From Streptomyces sp. ML-6 (lineage in GTDB: Bacteria > Actinomycetota > Actinomycetes > Streptomycetales > Streptomycetaceae), in assembly GCF_030116705.1 (NCBI RefSeq), contig NZ_JAOTIK010000001.1, positions 496,001 to 560,000 on the forward strand: DNA of 64,000 nucleotides, given 5' to 3'. This document shows positions 50,457 through 58,894 of the stretch, one piece after another. The notes under the pieces are model-generated. The model worked only from the letters and a program-made list of their open reading frames with translations, was not told where the DNA came from and did not search any database. The first letter of the stretch is position 1. The number at the start of each line of letters is the position of its first letter. The position numbers and the translations under genes were made by a program.

Positions 50457-50471
50457 TGTTCGGGGGAGGGA

Positions 50472-53267
50472 TCAGTCGGTCAGCTGGACGGCCCGCAGGC
50501 CGGCGGCGCTCTTGGAGTTGTTGGCGATGGAGCCGCCCCACTCCGTCCAGCCGCGCGCCCGGCCGTCGTCGTCACTGTCGTTGACGACGACGCCGAGTCC
50601 GATGGATTCGGTGGGTTTGCCGGCGAGGCCGAGCGAGGCCCACGGCACCGTCACGGTGTAGTGGGTGGTGGTGCCGTCCCGGGTGATCCGCGCGGTGGCG
50701 CCCGGCGTGGGGCCGGCGGACTGGCCGGCCGGTGCCCGCCAGGTGTGCACCTGCGCCCTGCCGCCCACGAGCGAGGCGCCGACCTCGACGTACTGCTTGC
50801 TGCGGCCCGGCGCCCGGGGGGTGACGGCGAACTGGATGCTGTCGCCCTGCCACATGTTCTCGGCGGTGGTGGCGGGCTGGGCCAGGGCGTTGTCCGTGAT
50901 CGCGCCCTTGAGCACGAGCCCGGCGTCGGTGTACTGGGGTCGGACGGTGCCGGACAGGTCGGCCGCGCCGTTGTAGCCGCTCCTGTAGTTCACGGTGCCG
51001 TGGCCGATGATGTCGATCGGTGCGGTGGTGTCGGTACCGGCCGGCTGGACGGCGCCCCAGCCGTTCCAGGTGCCCACGGCGGTCCTGGTGCCGTCGGGGG
51101 TGGTGAGGTGGGCGGCCGTCCAGTAGCGCTTCCACTGCTTCACGTTGCGCGCGTCCACGGTGTACGAGGTGCTGGAGTCGGCTCCGACCCTGATCGGTCC
51201 GTCGATGGTGCCCCGGTCCAGGTAGGCGTTGCCCTCGTTCACCTGCCATTCCAGCTTGGTGAGTTCGAGCGGGCCGCGGACGCGGTTGTTGGTGACGGTG
51301 ATCTTCATCGCCGCGGCGAACGGGGCCGCCTTTCTGACCACCGGGTCGAAGGTGACCTGGGTCGGGGGCAGCACCTCGGTGTCGGCGGTGAGCCGGGCGA
51401 GGTTCAGCGGTCCGAGGCCGACCGTGCCGCTGACCGTGCGCGGGCCGGTGAGGGCCGAGGTGGGCAGTTCCACCTTCTGGCGGACGACCTCGCCGGGCTT
51501 TGCGGTCACCCGGTACTTCTTCCCGGCGATCCGGAAGTCGTAGCGCACCGGCAGCGGGGTACGGCCCTTGGTGCCGTCCACCCGGAGTTCCGCGTCGACG
51601 GTCTCCTCGGTGTTGGAGTGCTGCGGCAGCCCGAGGGAGAACACCGGGCCGGTCACGGCCTCGACCGCGCTCACCGCGCCCTTGACGTACAGCACCTTGC
51701 CGTCGATGCCGAGCTGCACCTTGCCGCCGGTCGGCAGGTACGTCTTCTCCTGGCCCATCTGGTCGGTGGTGGTGACCGGGCCGGATGCCCTCAGCTCCAC
51801 CGTCCTCGGGGTGTCCGCGGTGGTGTACAGGGTCCGGACCGTTTCGCTCCCGGTGCCGAAGCGGTACGAGCGGATCTCGTCGGAACCGGCGTCGTCACGG
51901 CCCGCGTAGGCGCGGCCGGCGAGCAGGCGGATCAGGACGCCCTCGGTGACGGCGGAGGGCTTGGGCTGCCAGGCCCTGACATCCGCGGTGGGCCGTTTGA
52001 AGGCGCCGAAGTTGTGTTCCTTGTTGGTGACGTCGGTGCCGTCGTTGGTGAGGTCGTACCAGTAGTAGCGGTCGACGCCGGAGGCGAAGGAGAAGATCTG
52101 GGCGCGCGGCACGTACGCGGCCTGCTGGGCGGGGGTGACGCCGTCGCTGTGGGTCGGGTAACCGTTCTCGGTGATCCAGAGCGGGAAGTCCTTGCCGCCC
52201 GCCGCGTCCAGGTCGGCGCGCACCTGCGGCAGCTTCGCCAGGGCGGTCTCCGGCGGGTTCGGGTAGCCGTAGTGGTGGACGCTGAGCGCGTCCATGTACT
52301 TCAGGCCGCCGATCGCGTACAGCCGCTTCAGCCAGTCGGCCTGGAGGCCGGCCAGGCCGCCGCCGACGACGGTGGCGTCGGGGACCTTGGCGTGCACCTT
52401 GCCGTAACTGGCCTTGAGCAGCTCGAGGTAGCAGTCGGCGGTGATGCCGCAGGTGCCGTTGTTGAAGCCGGTCGAGTTGTACTCGTTGTAGATCTCGATT
52501 TCCTTCGAGGACTGCTGGTACTTCTCCACCGCTGCGGCGGTGAACTTCCCGTAGGCCTCCAGGGCCGTGTCGGACGCCGGGGTGCGGTTGCCGTCGTAAT
52601 TGGCGTTGCGGTAGCCGGAGATGGGCAGGGCGGTCAGCCCCTGCGACTTGGCGTAGGGGATGTGCTGGTCGGTGGAGTAGGCGCTCCAGGAGTACTCGCC
52701 GGGGGTCTTCTCGATGGCGCCCCAGTTGATGTCGGAGCGGATGCCGTGCATGCCCATGAGCTTGACCGCGCGCAGCAGTTTCTGGTCGTCGCCGCCGTTC
52801 CACCCGTAGTGGATGCCCGTGCCGAAACGCCGGTCCCGCTGTTCCTTGCCGGTCAGCGCGGTCAGCACGCCGAAGTCGGCGTTGCGGGTGGTGGTGCCGG
52901 CGGTCGCGGTGAGCGTGTAGTGGCCGCTGCCGAGGCCGGTGACGTCGACGGTGGCGGTGCCGTCCGAGACCGGTGCGGTGCCCGACGCGACGGTCAGGCC
53001 CTGGTGGTCGATGGCCTTCCAGGCCACGGACGCCTGGTCGGAGGCGAGGGTGATCCTCGCCCGGCCCTTGACGAAGAGCAGGTCGGGCGAGGTGACGGTG
53101 AGGGTGCCGGCCGCGTGGGCGGCGGGTGCCGTACCGGGCAGGGGCGCCGCCGCCAGCAGGCAGGCCAGCAGGGCCGCCGCGCCGCCCCGGGTTGCGGGCC
53201 GCCGGGAACGGCCCCTTACTCTGGCCGGTGCCGCGGGGCCCGGCCGGATCGTGTCGTTCTGTTCCAT
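50472..53267 (-). CDS. large secreted glycoside hydrolase (clan GH-A-like) with C-terminal CBM9-like domain
   Basis: This 931-aa protein has a long Sec signal (core AALLACLLAAAPLPG, cleavage near AHA|AGT at about 53), an Ig-like domain (about 55-135), then a TIM-barrel catalytic domain (about 145-460). The barrel shows IYNEYN (E262, acid/base) and LWITENGYP (E367, nucleophile), as in clan GH-A retaining enzymes such as GH39. A beta-sandwich middle follows, then a C-terminal sugar-binding region (about 700-931; AENMWQGDSIQFAVTP, VNDSDDDGRARGWTEWGG) like CBM9/DOMON modules. It would cut an extracellular polysaccharide whose fragments the adjacent ABC importer takes in. GAGGAAG precedes ATG 53267. 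The exact GH family and linkage remain open. Confidence 0.85.
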   Translation of the reverse strand: MEQNDTIRPGPAAPARVRGRSRRPATRGGAAALLACLLAAAPLPGTAPAAHAAGTLTVTSPDLLFVKGRARITLASDQASVAWKAIDHQGLTVASGTAPVSDGTATVDVTGLGSGHYTLTATAGTTTRNADFGVLTALTGKEQRDRRFGTGIHYGWNGGDDQKLLRAVKLMGMHGIRSDINWGAIEKTPGEYSWSAYSTDQHIPYAKSQGLTALPISGYRNANYDGNRTPASDTALEAYGKFTAAAVEKYQQSSKEIEIYNEYNSTGFNNGTCGITADCYLELLKASYGKVHAKVPDATVVGGGLAGLQADWLKRLYAIGGLKYMDALSVHHYGYPNPPETALAKLPQVRADLDAAGGKDFPLWITENGYPTHSDGVTPAQQAAYVPRAQIFSFASGVDRYYWYDLTNDGTDVTNKEHNFGAFKRPTADVRAWQPKPSAVTEGVLIRLLAGRAYAGRDDAGSDEIRSYRFGTGSETVRTLYTTADTPRTVELRASGPVTTTDQMGQEKTYLPTGGKVQLGIDGKVLYVKGAVSAVEAVTGPVFSLGLPQHSNTEETVDAELRVDGTKGRTPLPVRYDFRIAGKKYRVTAKPGEVVRQKVELPTSALTGPRTVSGTVGLGPLNLARLTADTEVLPPTQVTFDPVVRKAAPFAAAMKITVTNNRVRGPLELTKLEWQVNEGNAYLDRGTIDGPIRVGADSSTSYTVDARNVKQWKRYWTAAHLTTPDGTRTAVGTWNGWGAVQPAGTDTTAPIDIIGHGTVNYRSGYNGAADLSGTVRPQYTDAGLVLKGAITDNALAQPATTAENMWQGDSIQFAVTPRAPGRSKQYVEVGASLVGGRAQVHTWRAPAGQSAGPTPGATARITRDGTTTHYTVTVPWASLGLAGKPTESIGLGVVVNDSDDDGRARGWTEWGGSIANNSKSAAGLRAVQLTD

Positions 53268-53327
53268 CGAGGCTTCCTCTCGATTCGATCGGATCGGCGC
53301 GGTGCGTCCTCGGGTCTCCCGGGCGGT

Positions 53328-53364
53328 GGTGTGCTCCGTCGGCTGTACCCCGGCGGAGCACACC
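53328..53364 (-). terminator. hairpin between permease and glycosidase genes
   Basis: GGTGTGCTCCG (53328-53338) and CGGAGCACACC (53354-53364) form a perfect 11-bp stem with a 15-nt loop, 60 bp before the glycosidase start. It probably acts as a partial terminator or mRNA stabiliser. Confidence 0.5.
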
Positions 53365-53404
53365 GGTCCGTGTGCCGTCGGCGCGCACCGCTGCCGCCGT
53401 CGGC

Positions 53405-53425
53405 CGCGCGGACCGGGTCCGCGCG
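53405..53425 (-). terminator. 21-bp odd palindrome just past the second permease gene
   Basis: CGCGCGGACC and GGTCCGCGCG flank a single G, 17 nt beyond the permease stop. As RNA it folds into a compact hairpin. With the 53328-53364 stem it forms a double hairpin in the 174-bp gap. Confidence 0.5.
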
Positions 53426-53441
53426 TGTTCCCGGGTGGAAC

Positions 53442-54368
53442 TCATCCCTTGAGGCCGGTGAAGCCTCCCCCGCCGCGCACGATCTGCCGCTGGAAGATCA
53501 GGAACAGCACGACCGGGGGCAGGATGGCGAGCAGCATCCCGGCGATGAGCAGCGACTGTTCCGCCGTTTCCGCGAGGCGCGGCAGCGCGGCGGAGATGGG
53601 CTGCTTCTCGGTGTCCGGGATGACGATCAGGGGCCAGAGGAAGTCCTTCCAGGAGTTCATGACCGTCAGCAGGGTCACCACCGCGAGGATCGGCCGGGAC
53701 ATGGGCAGCACGATCCGGCGGAAGACGACGAACGGCCCGGCGCCGTCGACCTTGGCCGCCTCGAAGAGTTCGCGGGGAATGCCGTCGAAGAACTTCATCA
53801 CGATCAGGACGGTGAAGGCACTGGCCGCGTGCGGCAGCCAGACGCCCCAGGGGCTGTTGGCGAGCGAGATCCCGAGGCCCGGCAGGTCGAGCACGGTGAG
53901 GTAGAGCGCCACCAGGGAGATGGAGCCGGGGAGGAAGAGGGTGGCGAGCACCATCCACCGCACGGGCGCGGCCCACTTGGGGCGCAGCACGGACAGCACG
54001 TAGCCGCCGGTGGTGGCGATGACGAGGTGGGCGATCACCGAGCCGGTGACCAGGACCACGGTGTTCCAGAGGTACTGGCCGACCTGGAGTTCGTTCCATG
54101 CGCGGGAGAGGTTGTCCCACTGCGCGTGGTCCGGCCACAGTGCCAACGGGTGACGCAGCAGTTCCTGGGTCGGCGAGACCGCGGCCTTGAAGGTCCAGTA
54201 GAGCGGTGCGGCGCCGAAGGCGAGCAGCAGCAGGAGCGAGAGGGTCTGGACGGAGCCGAGCGAGAGGCGTACGGAGGTCCGCCGCCGGTCGGCGGCGGAG
54301 ATGAGTCCGCGTCCGTTCTCCTCGGGGCGGTTGCGGCGGCGGGTGCGCAGGGGGGGTTGTACGGCCAT
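53442..54368 (-). CDS. carbohydrate ABC transporter permease (MalG-like)
   Basis: This 308-aa inner-membrane subunit has six helices and the EAA loop contacting the ATPase (ELFEAAKVDGAGPFVVFRRIVLPMSRP, about 208-234). It begins with an Arg-rich cytosolic tail of about 35 residues. The order binding protein, MalF-like, MalG-like is the standard CUT1 layout. ATG 54368 overlaps the TGA of the preceding permease gene by 1 bp (TGATG). No ATPase gene is present, so a shared MsiK-type ATPase encoded elsewhere is the likely motor, as known in Streptomyces. Confidence 0.95.
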   Translation of the reverse strand: MAVQPPLRTRRRNRPEENGRGLISAADRRRTSVRLSLGSVQTLSLLLLLAFGAAPLYWTFKAAVSPTQELLRHPLALWPDHAQWDNLSRAWNELQVGQYLWNTVVLVTGSVIAHLVIATTGGYVLSVLRPKWAAPVRWMVLATLFLPGSISLVALYLTVLDLPGLGISLANSPWGVWLPHAASAFTVLIVMKFFDGIPRELFEAAKVDGAGPFVVFRRIVLPMSRPILAVVTLLTVMNSWKDFLWPLIVIPDTEKQPISAALPRLAETAEQSLLIAGMLLAILPPVVLFLIFQRQIVRGGGGFTGLKG

Positions 54369-55387
54369 CAGTTGCTCCAGCTCCTCGTCGCCCGCAGATA
54401 GATCGCCGAGAGCGCGCCGAGCACGAGGGCCAGCATCACGCTGAGCGCGGTCGCGGCGCCGAAGTCGCCGTTCCGGAAGGCGTAGTTGTAGATCAGCATC
54501 AGGACGGTGATGGTGGAGTCCTCCGGGCCGCCGTCCGTCATCACGAAGGGTTCGGTGAAGACCTGGAGGGTGCCGATGATCTGGAGCAGGAGCATGATCA
54601 GGATGACGCCGCGCAGCGAGGGCAGGGTGATGTGCCGGACGCGGCGCCAGATGCCCGCGGCGTCGATCTCGGCGGCCTCGTACAGCTCGGTGGGTACGGA
54701 GCCGAGCGCCGCCAGATAGATGATCACCGTGGACCCGAAGCCCGCCCAGGTGGCTTCCAGGACGATCGACAGCATCGCGGTGTCGGTGGACTGGAGCCAG
54801 GGGTACGGGCCGAGGCCCACCTGGGCCAGCAGTTGGTTGAACAGGCCGGCTTCCGGGTCGTAGAACACCTTCCACAACAGCACGGAGACGACCGGGGGGA
54901 TGGCCACCGGAAGGTAGGCGAGGATGCGGAACAGCGTGCCGCCACGCCGCAGTTCGGCGATGAGCACCGCCAGGAAGAGCGGTACGGGGAAGCCGATCAC
55001 CAGGGCGAGCACGGCGAACAGCGCGGTGTTACCGACGGCCTTCCACAGCAGCGGGTCGTCCAGCACGTGCCGGAAGTTGTCCAGCCCCACCCAGGTGGCG
55101 GGGTCGACCAGATTGGTCTGCTGGAAGCTGAGCCGCACACTCTGGACGATCGGCCACCAGGAGAAGTAGGCGAAGCACAACACCATGGGCAGGCCGAACA
55201 GGATGGTGGTGATCCCGCCCTGCCGGACCCAGCGCACGAGGCGTTCCGCCGGACCGCCGCGGTGCGGGGAGGCGGTCCGTGACGGCCCGTCGGCGGTCCG
55301 TGGCCGGTCCGCGGCGCGTTGTTCTCCCGTCCGGCCGTCCCGGGTGTCGTTGCCGGTGGCCGCCCCAGGCACTTGCGACCTGCTCAT
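54368..55387 (-). CDS. carbohydrate ABC transporter permease (MalF-like)
   Basis: This 339-aa membrane subunit has a basic, Ser/Thr-rich N-terminal tail (about 55 residues), six helices and the EAA loop ELYEAAEIDAAGIWRRVRHITLPSLRG. Together with the next gene it forms the CUT1-type importer channel for di- or oligosaccharides. It starts 57 bp after the binding-protein gene, with GGAGACGACG before ATG 55387. It is under the LacI site D promoter region. Confidence 0.95.
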   Translation of the reverse strand: MSRSQVPGAATGNDTRDGRTGEQRAADRPRTADGPSRTASPHRGGPAERLVRWVRQGGITTILFGLPMVLCFAYFSWWPIVQSVRLSFQQTNLVDPATWVGLDNFRHVLDDPLLWKAVGNTALFAVLALVIGFPVPLFLAVLIAELRRGGTLFRILAYLPVAIPPVVSVLLWKVFYDPEAGLFNQLLAQVGLGPYPWLQSTDTAMLSIVLEATWAGFGSTVIIYLAALGSVPTELYEAAEIDAAGIWRRVRHITLPSLRGVILIMLLLQIIGTLQVFTEPFVMTDGGPEDSTITVLMLIYNYAFRNGDFGAATALSVMLALVLGALSAIYLRATRSWSN

Positions 55388-55444
55388 CGTCGTCTCCTCG
55401 CCTCTCCTCGTGCTGTGCCGGCTGTCCGACGGGCCGGACCGCCG

Positions 55445-56827
55445 TCAGTTCTGCGCCCGCTCCACCTGGGACCTGACCTGTGCGGCGGCCTTCTTCAACT
55501 GCTCGGCCGGGTCGGCGTCCTCGCGGGTGAGCACGGCCTGGACGGCGGTGTCGAGGGCCTTGTAGACGTTCTGCGCCTCGACGGGCGGCTCGATGGCCAG
55601 TTCGTAGTCGCCGAGCGCCTCGGTGTACGGGGCGAAGTGCGCGACCGGCACGTTGGCCTGCTTGTCGACCGCGGCCCGGACCGGGTCCGCGATGGACGGC
55701 TTGTAGAACGGGACGGTCGGCGCGCCGATGACGGCTCCGTCCTTCTTCTTGGCCTGCGCGTCCTTCTCCGCGAGGGCGACGTCGTACTTGGTGGAGAGGT
55801 AGTAGAAGTCGATGAACTTCGCCGCGGCCTCGCGCTGTTGGGAGGTGGCGCGGGGGCTGATCACCGCGATGGTGCCGCCGGCCAGGGTCCGCCTGCTGCT
55901 GCCGTCGGTCGGCATGGCGGCGAGTCCGATGGCGTCCCGGTCACCCTTGTACTGCTGGATGTAGTGACCGATGACGCTGGGTCCGCTGATGGCCATGCCG
56001 ATCTTCCCGGCGGAGAAGTCCTTCTCCAGGTCGGTCAGGTTGCGCAGTTGGTTCCGGCCCATCGAGTCGTCCGTCCAGCGCATGTCCTTCAGCGTCTTCA
56101 GCGCCTTCTCCGCGCCGCTGCCGGGACGGTCGAAGGTGTTGGCCCACTTGCCGTCCTTCTCCGCCTGCATGCTGTCGCCGAAGGAGTACGCCATCGCGGT
56201 CAGCATCCAGCCGCCGGTGTTCTCCTTGGTCATCTGGGCATAGCCGGTGGCACCGGTCTTCTCGGAGATCGTCCTGGCCGCCGTGCGGACCTCGGCCCAG
56301 GTGGCCGGCGGCTCGTCCGGGTCGAGCCCGGCCTTCTCGAACAGGTCGCGGTTGTAGACCAGACCGAGGGCGTACTCCTCGGTGGGGATGCCGTAGAGCT
56401 TGCCGTCCGCGCCCTTCGCGGCCCCGAGCGCGACGTCGTTGAACTCGTCGCTGTGCTTCAGTTTCCCGAAGTCCGCAGTGAGGTCGGCGACCTGCCTGCG
56501 CTTGATCAGCCCCGACATCTCGGTCAGCGGCACCCGGACGACGGTCTCCAGACTGCCGCCGCCCACCTTGGTCTGGAAGCTCTGCTGGTCGTACTGGTAC
56601 TCGTTCGTCCTGATCCTGATCTTGGGATTGGCCTTCTCGAACTCCGCCACCCGCGCCTCGAACGTCTTGAGCGCGGCCGCGTTCGTGGCGGGCGGACGCC
56701 CGGAGACGGTGATGGTCACCGTGCCGTCGGCGGCGGTGTCGCTGCCGGAACCGGAACACGAGGCAAGCACGCAGACGAGCGCACCTGCGGTGACGCCCGT
56801 CAGGGCGGTGCGCAGGGAGGGTCTCAT
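55445..56827 (-). CDS. carbohydrate ABC transporter substrate-binding lipoprotein
   Basis: This 460-aa lipoprotein has a signal with lipobox VLASC (C24) and a type-1 sugar-binding fold typical of CUT1 systems: VTITVSGRPPATNAAALKTFEARVAEFEKANPKI, then YGIPTEEYALGLVYNRDLFEKAGL, and GKIGMAISGPSVIGHYI. It captures oligosaccharides at the cell surface. ATG 56827 has TGGAG 6 nt upstream, and LacI site D lies 35 bp upstream. Its gene is divergent from the 601-aa gene, with three operators in the 261-bp gap. The ligand is unknown but the GH38, deacetylase and esterase genes suggest an acetylated alpha-mannose-containing oligosaccharide. Confidence 0.93.
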   Translation of the reverse strand: MRPSLRTALTGVTAGALVCVLASCSGSGSDTAADGTVTITVSGRPPATNAAALKTFEARVAEFEKANPKIRIRTNEYQYDQQSFQTKVGGGSLETVVRVPLTEMSGLIKRRQVADLTADFGKLKHSDEFNDVALGAAKGADGKLYGIPTEEYALGLVYNRDLFEKAGLDPDEPPATWAEVRTAARTISEKTGATGYAQMTKENTGGWMLTAMAYSFGDSMQAEKDGKWANTFDRPGSGAEKALKTLKDMRWTDDSMGRNQLRNLTDLEKDFSAGKIGMAISGPSVIGHYIQQYKGDRDAIGLAAMPTDGSSRRTLAGGTIAVISPRATSQQREAAAKFIDFYYLSTKYDVALAEKDAQAKKKDGAVIGAPTVPFYKPSIADPVRAAVDKQANVPVAHFAPYTEALGDYELAIEPPVEAQNVYKALDTAVQAVLTREDADPAEQLKKAAAQVRSQVERAQN

Positions 56828-56861
56828 CGGGACTCCATTCAGGGGCGGACCGGAATCAGCC

Positions 56862-56875
56862 GGAAAGCGTTTTCC
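56862..56875. promoter_or_regulatory. LacI-type operator, site D (ABC importer)
   Basis: GGAAAGCGTTTTCC, a 14-bp dyad with one asymmetric inner pair, lies 35 bp before the binding-protein start. It is the reverse-complement form of the site B/C sequence. Confidence 0.78.
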
Positions 56876-57023
56876 AGCCGGGGTCACCTTGCACCGGCCG
56901 ATATGGCCGCGTCAATGGGTGAACACCGGTTCGTCCCCGCTCCCCTGACCAGCACCCGGGCGATTTCCGACCGGGAACCCCACATGCACCCCTTGCCGGA
57001 CCGTTGACGTCGGCCTAGCCTCT

Positions 57024-57049
57024 GGAAAACGTTTGCCAAGCGTTTCCGG
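57024..57049. promoter_or_regulatory. LacI-type operators, sites E1 and E2 (601-aa gene)
   Basis: GGAAAACGTTTGCC (57024-57037) overlaps a weaker second copy, GCCAAGCGTTTCCGG (57035-57049). Both lie 40-65 bp before the 601-aa gene. The overlapping arrangement suggests two repressor dimers on neighbouring helical faces. Confidence 0.7.
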
Positions 57050-57088
57050 AGATCGTCGGACCGACGATCGCGAGCTGGAGGACTTCCC

Positions 57089-58894
57089 ATGCACCCTGTC
57101 TGGTCCGCCGACGCATACGACCGCGTCCTGTTGCGAACGGCTCTCGCCGAGGGCGACCGCTGCTGGGACGCCGGGGCGGGCCTGTTGCAGGTCGAGGCCC
57201 CCTACAACCCCATCCACACCCGCATCAAGGGCGGCCCCGCGCACCCCACCCGCAACTCCCTGCAGTACGCCCTGCTCCTGCTGGAACGGGGCGACGAGGG
57301 CGACGCCGAGCGCGCCCACGCCGCGATCCTGCGCATCGCGGCCCTCCAGGACCGGTCCGTGGAGAGCCCCACCTACGGCATCTGGGGCTACTACGCCGAG
57401 GAGCCGGCGGCGGAGATGGACCCGCCCGACTGGAACTGGGCGGACTTCCTCGGCATCCAGCTGCTGCTCATCCACGCCCGGCACGGCGACCGGCTGCCGC
57501 CCTCGGTGCTGGGCGAGGTCCGGGAGTCGATGCGGCACGCGGCGTCGTCGATCGTCCGCCGGAACGTCCCCATGGGGTACACCAACGTCGCCGCGATGGG
57601 CACCTTCGTCACGCTCGCCGCCGGTCAGGTCCTCGACGACGAAACGCTGTTCGCGTACGGCAGGGACCGCATGGGGCGGCTGTGCGCGGCGATCGACGGC
57701 ACCGGCAGCTTCGCCGAGTTCAACAGCCCGTCCTACTGGGGCGTGGTGCTCCAGACGCTGACCCTGATCAGGGAACACGTCCGGGACGAGGAGGTGCGGG
57801 AGCTCAACGAGCGGCTGCACGACCGGCTCTGGCTGCACTTCCTCGCCCGCTGGCACCCGCCGACCCGTCAGCTCTCCGGCCCCATGGCCCGCTGCTACAG
57901 CAACGACCTGGGGGTGCCGCCCGCCCTGGCGAAGGCGGTCGGGGGGCTGCTCGGTGCGCCCGAACCCCGCCCGGTCCGGGGCGAGATGACCACCGGGGTG
58001 GACTCCTGCGTGGACTACCGGATGCCGGACTGGGTCCTGCCCCGGCTGACGGAACTGGAGGGCGGGCACGAGCACCGGGAGCTGTTCACCGCCGGCCCGG
58101 CCCCGGAGACCGGCACCACCTGGCTCGATCCGGTCACCACCCTGGGCAGCATCAACCACCAGGACACCTGGCTGCAGCGCCGGCCGCTGTTCGGCCACTG
58201 GGTGCGCCCGGACGGGACCGCCGGTCATCTGCACGTCCATCTGGTGAAGGACGACGGGGCGGAGGACTTCGACTTCGCCTCGGGCGTGCTCTCCACCGTA
58301 CAGAGCGGCCCGCACGTGGCCTGGCTGGCGGGGTTCGCCTGCCCGGCCGGCGACCGGCACCACCACCTCGACATGATCGGGCCGGGCGACCGGTTCCGGG
58401 TGCGGTCGCTGCGCCTGGTGGTGGACGCGATCGGCGCGCCGCCCCTCGCGGGGGTGACGGCGGTCGACGGCGGCGTCGAACTCGACCTGGGAACGGCCCG
58501 GCTGGACTTCCGGACGGCCGGGGGCGCCTTCGCGGGGCGCACTCCGACGACCCGGCTGGTCCCGCGCGCCGACGGGGTGCGGATCGAGGTGGTGCTCCTC
58601 GAGAGCGACACCCCGGTCGAGCTGGACTGGGCGCAGGTGGGTGACGCCTTCGCGGCGGGGACCCTGTCCCTGGTGCCGTCCGGCGCCGCACGGAACACCG
58701 GGCCGGTCCCCGAGGTGGCCGTGGCCGGTGACTGCGCCGAGGTGCGCTGGACGACCCCGCGGGGTCACCGGCTCGTGGTGCGCGGCGGCCGGTCCGTGGT
58801 CTCCCGCGAGGAACACGCCGCGCTGCACTCCGCGACGCTGGACGGCGCCCCGCCGCCCTCCCCCCGCCTCTCGGACTCCCGTCTGACGCCCTGA
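57089..58894 (+). CDS. unrecognised 601-aa protein, probable helical-toroid plus beta-sandwich, glycan-linked
   Basis: I do not recognise a named family. The first ~300 residues are rich in paired amphipathic helices with conserved aromatic turns (TYGIWGYYAEEP, PDWNWADFLGIQLLLIHARH, GYTNVAAMGTFVTLAAG, FAEFNSPSYWGVVLQTL), which suggests an (alpha/alpha) toroid as in many lyases and glycosidases. The second half is beta-rich (GHLHVHLVKDDG, DRHHHLDMIGPGDRFRVRSLRLVVDAIG), like the sandwich domains that follow such toroids. Candidate catalytic residues (E, H, Y, N) are abundant but cannot be ranked. No signal peptide: cytoplasmic. GGAGGACTTCCC precedes ATG 57089. Two LacI-type operators and the divergent sugar importer tie it to the glycan pathway. 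Confidence 0.75.
   Translation: MHPVWSADAYDRVLLRTALAEGDRCWDAGAGLLQVEAPYNPIHTRIKGGPAHPTRNSLQYALLLLERGDEGDAERAHAAILRIAALQDRSVESPTYGIWGYYAEEPAAEMDPPDWNWADFLGIQLLLIHARHGDRLPPSVLGEVRESMRHAASSIVRRNVPMGYTNVAAMGTFVTLAAGQVLDDETLFAYGRDRMGRLCAAIDGTGSFAEFNSPSYWGVVLQTLTLIREHVRDEEVRELNERLHDRLWLHFLARWHPPTRQLSGPMARCYSNDLGVPPALAKAVGGLLGAPEPRPVRGEMTTGVDSCVDYRMPDWVLPRLTELEGGHEHRELFTAGPAPETGTTWLDPVTTLGSINHQDTWLQRRPLFGHWVRPDGTAGHLHVHLVKDDGAEDFDFASGVLSTVQSGPHVAWLAGFACPAGDRHHHLDMIGPGDRFRVRSLRLVVDAIGAPPLAGVTAVDGGVELDLGTARLDFRTAGGAFAGRTPTTRLVPRADGVRIEVVLLESDTPVELDWAQVGDAFAAGTLSLVPSGAARNTGPVPEVAVAGDCAEVRWTTPRGHRLVVRGGRSVVSREEHAALHSATLDGAPPPSPRLSDSRLTP

Noticed and set aside
50370..54401. A 1343-codon plus-strand open frame
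   Set aside because: It is antisense to the secreted glycosidase and MalG-like permease, with Gly/Val/Arg-rich nonsense and no domain.
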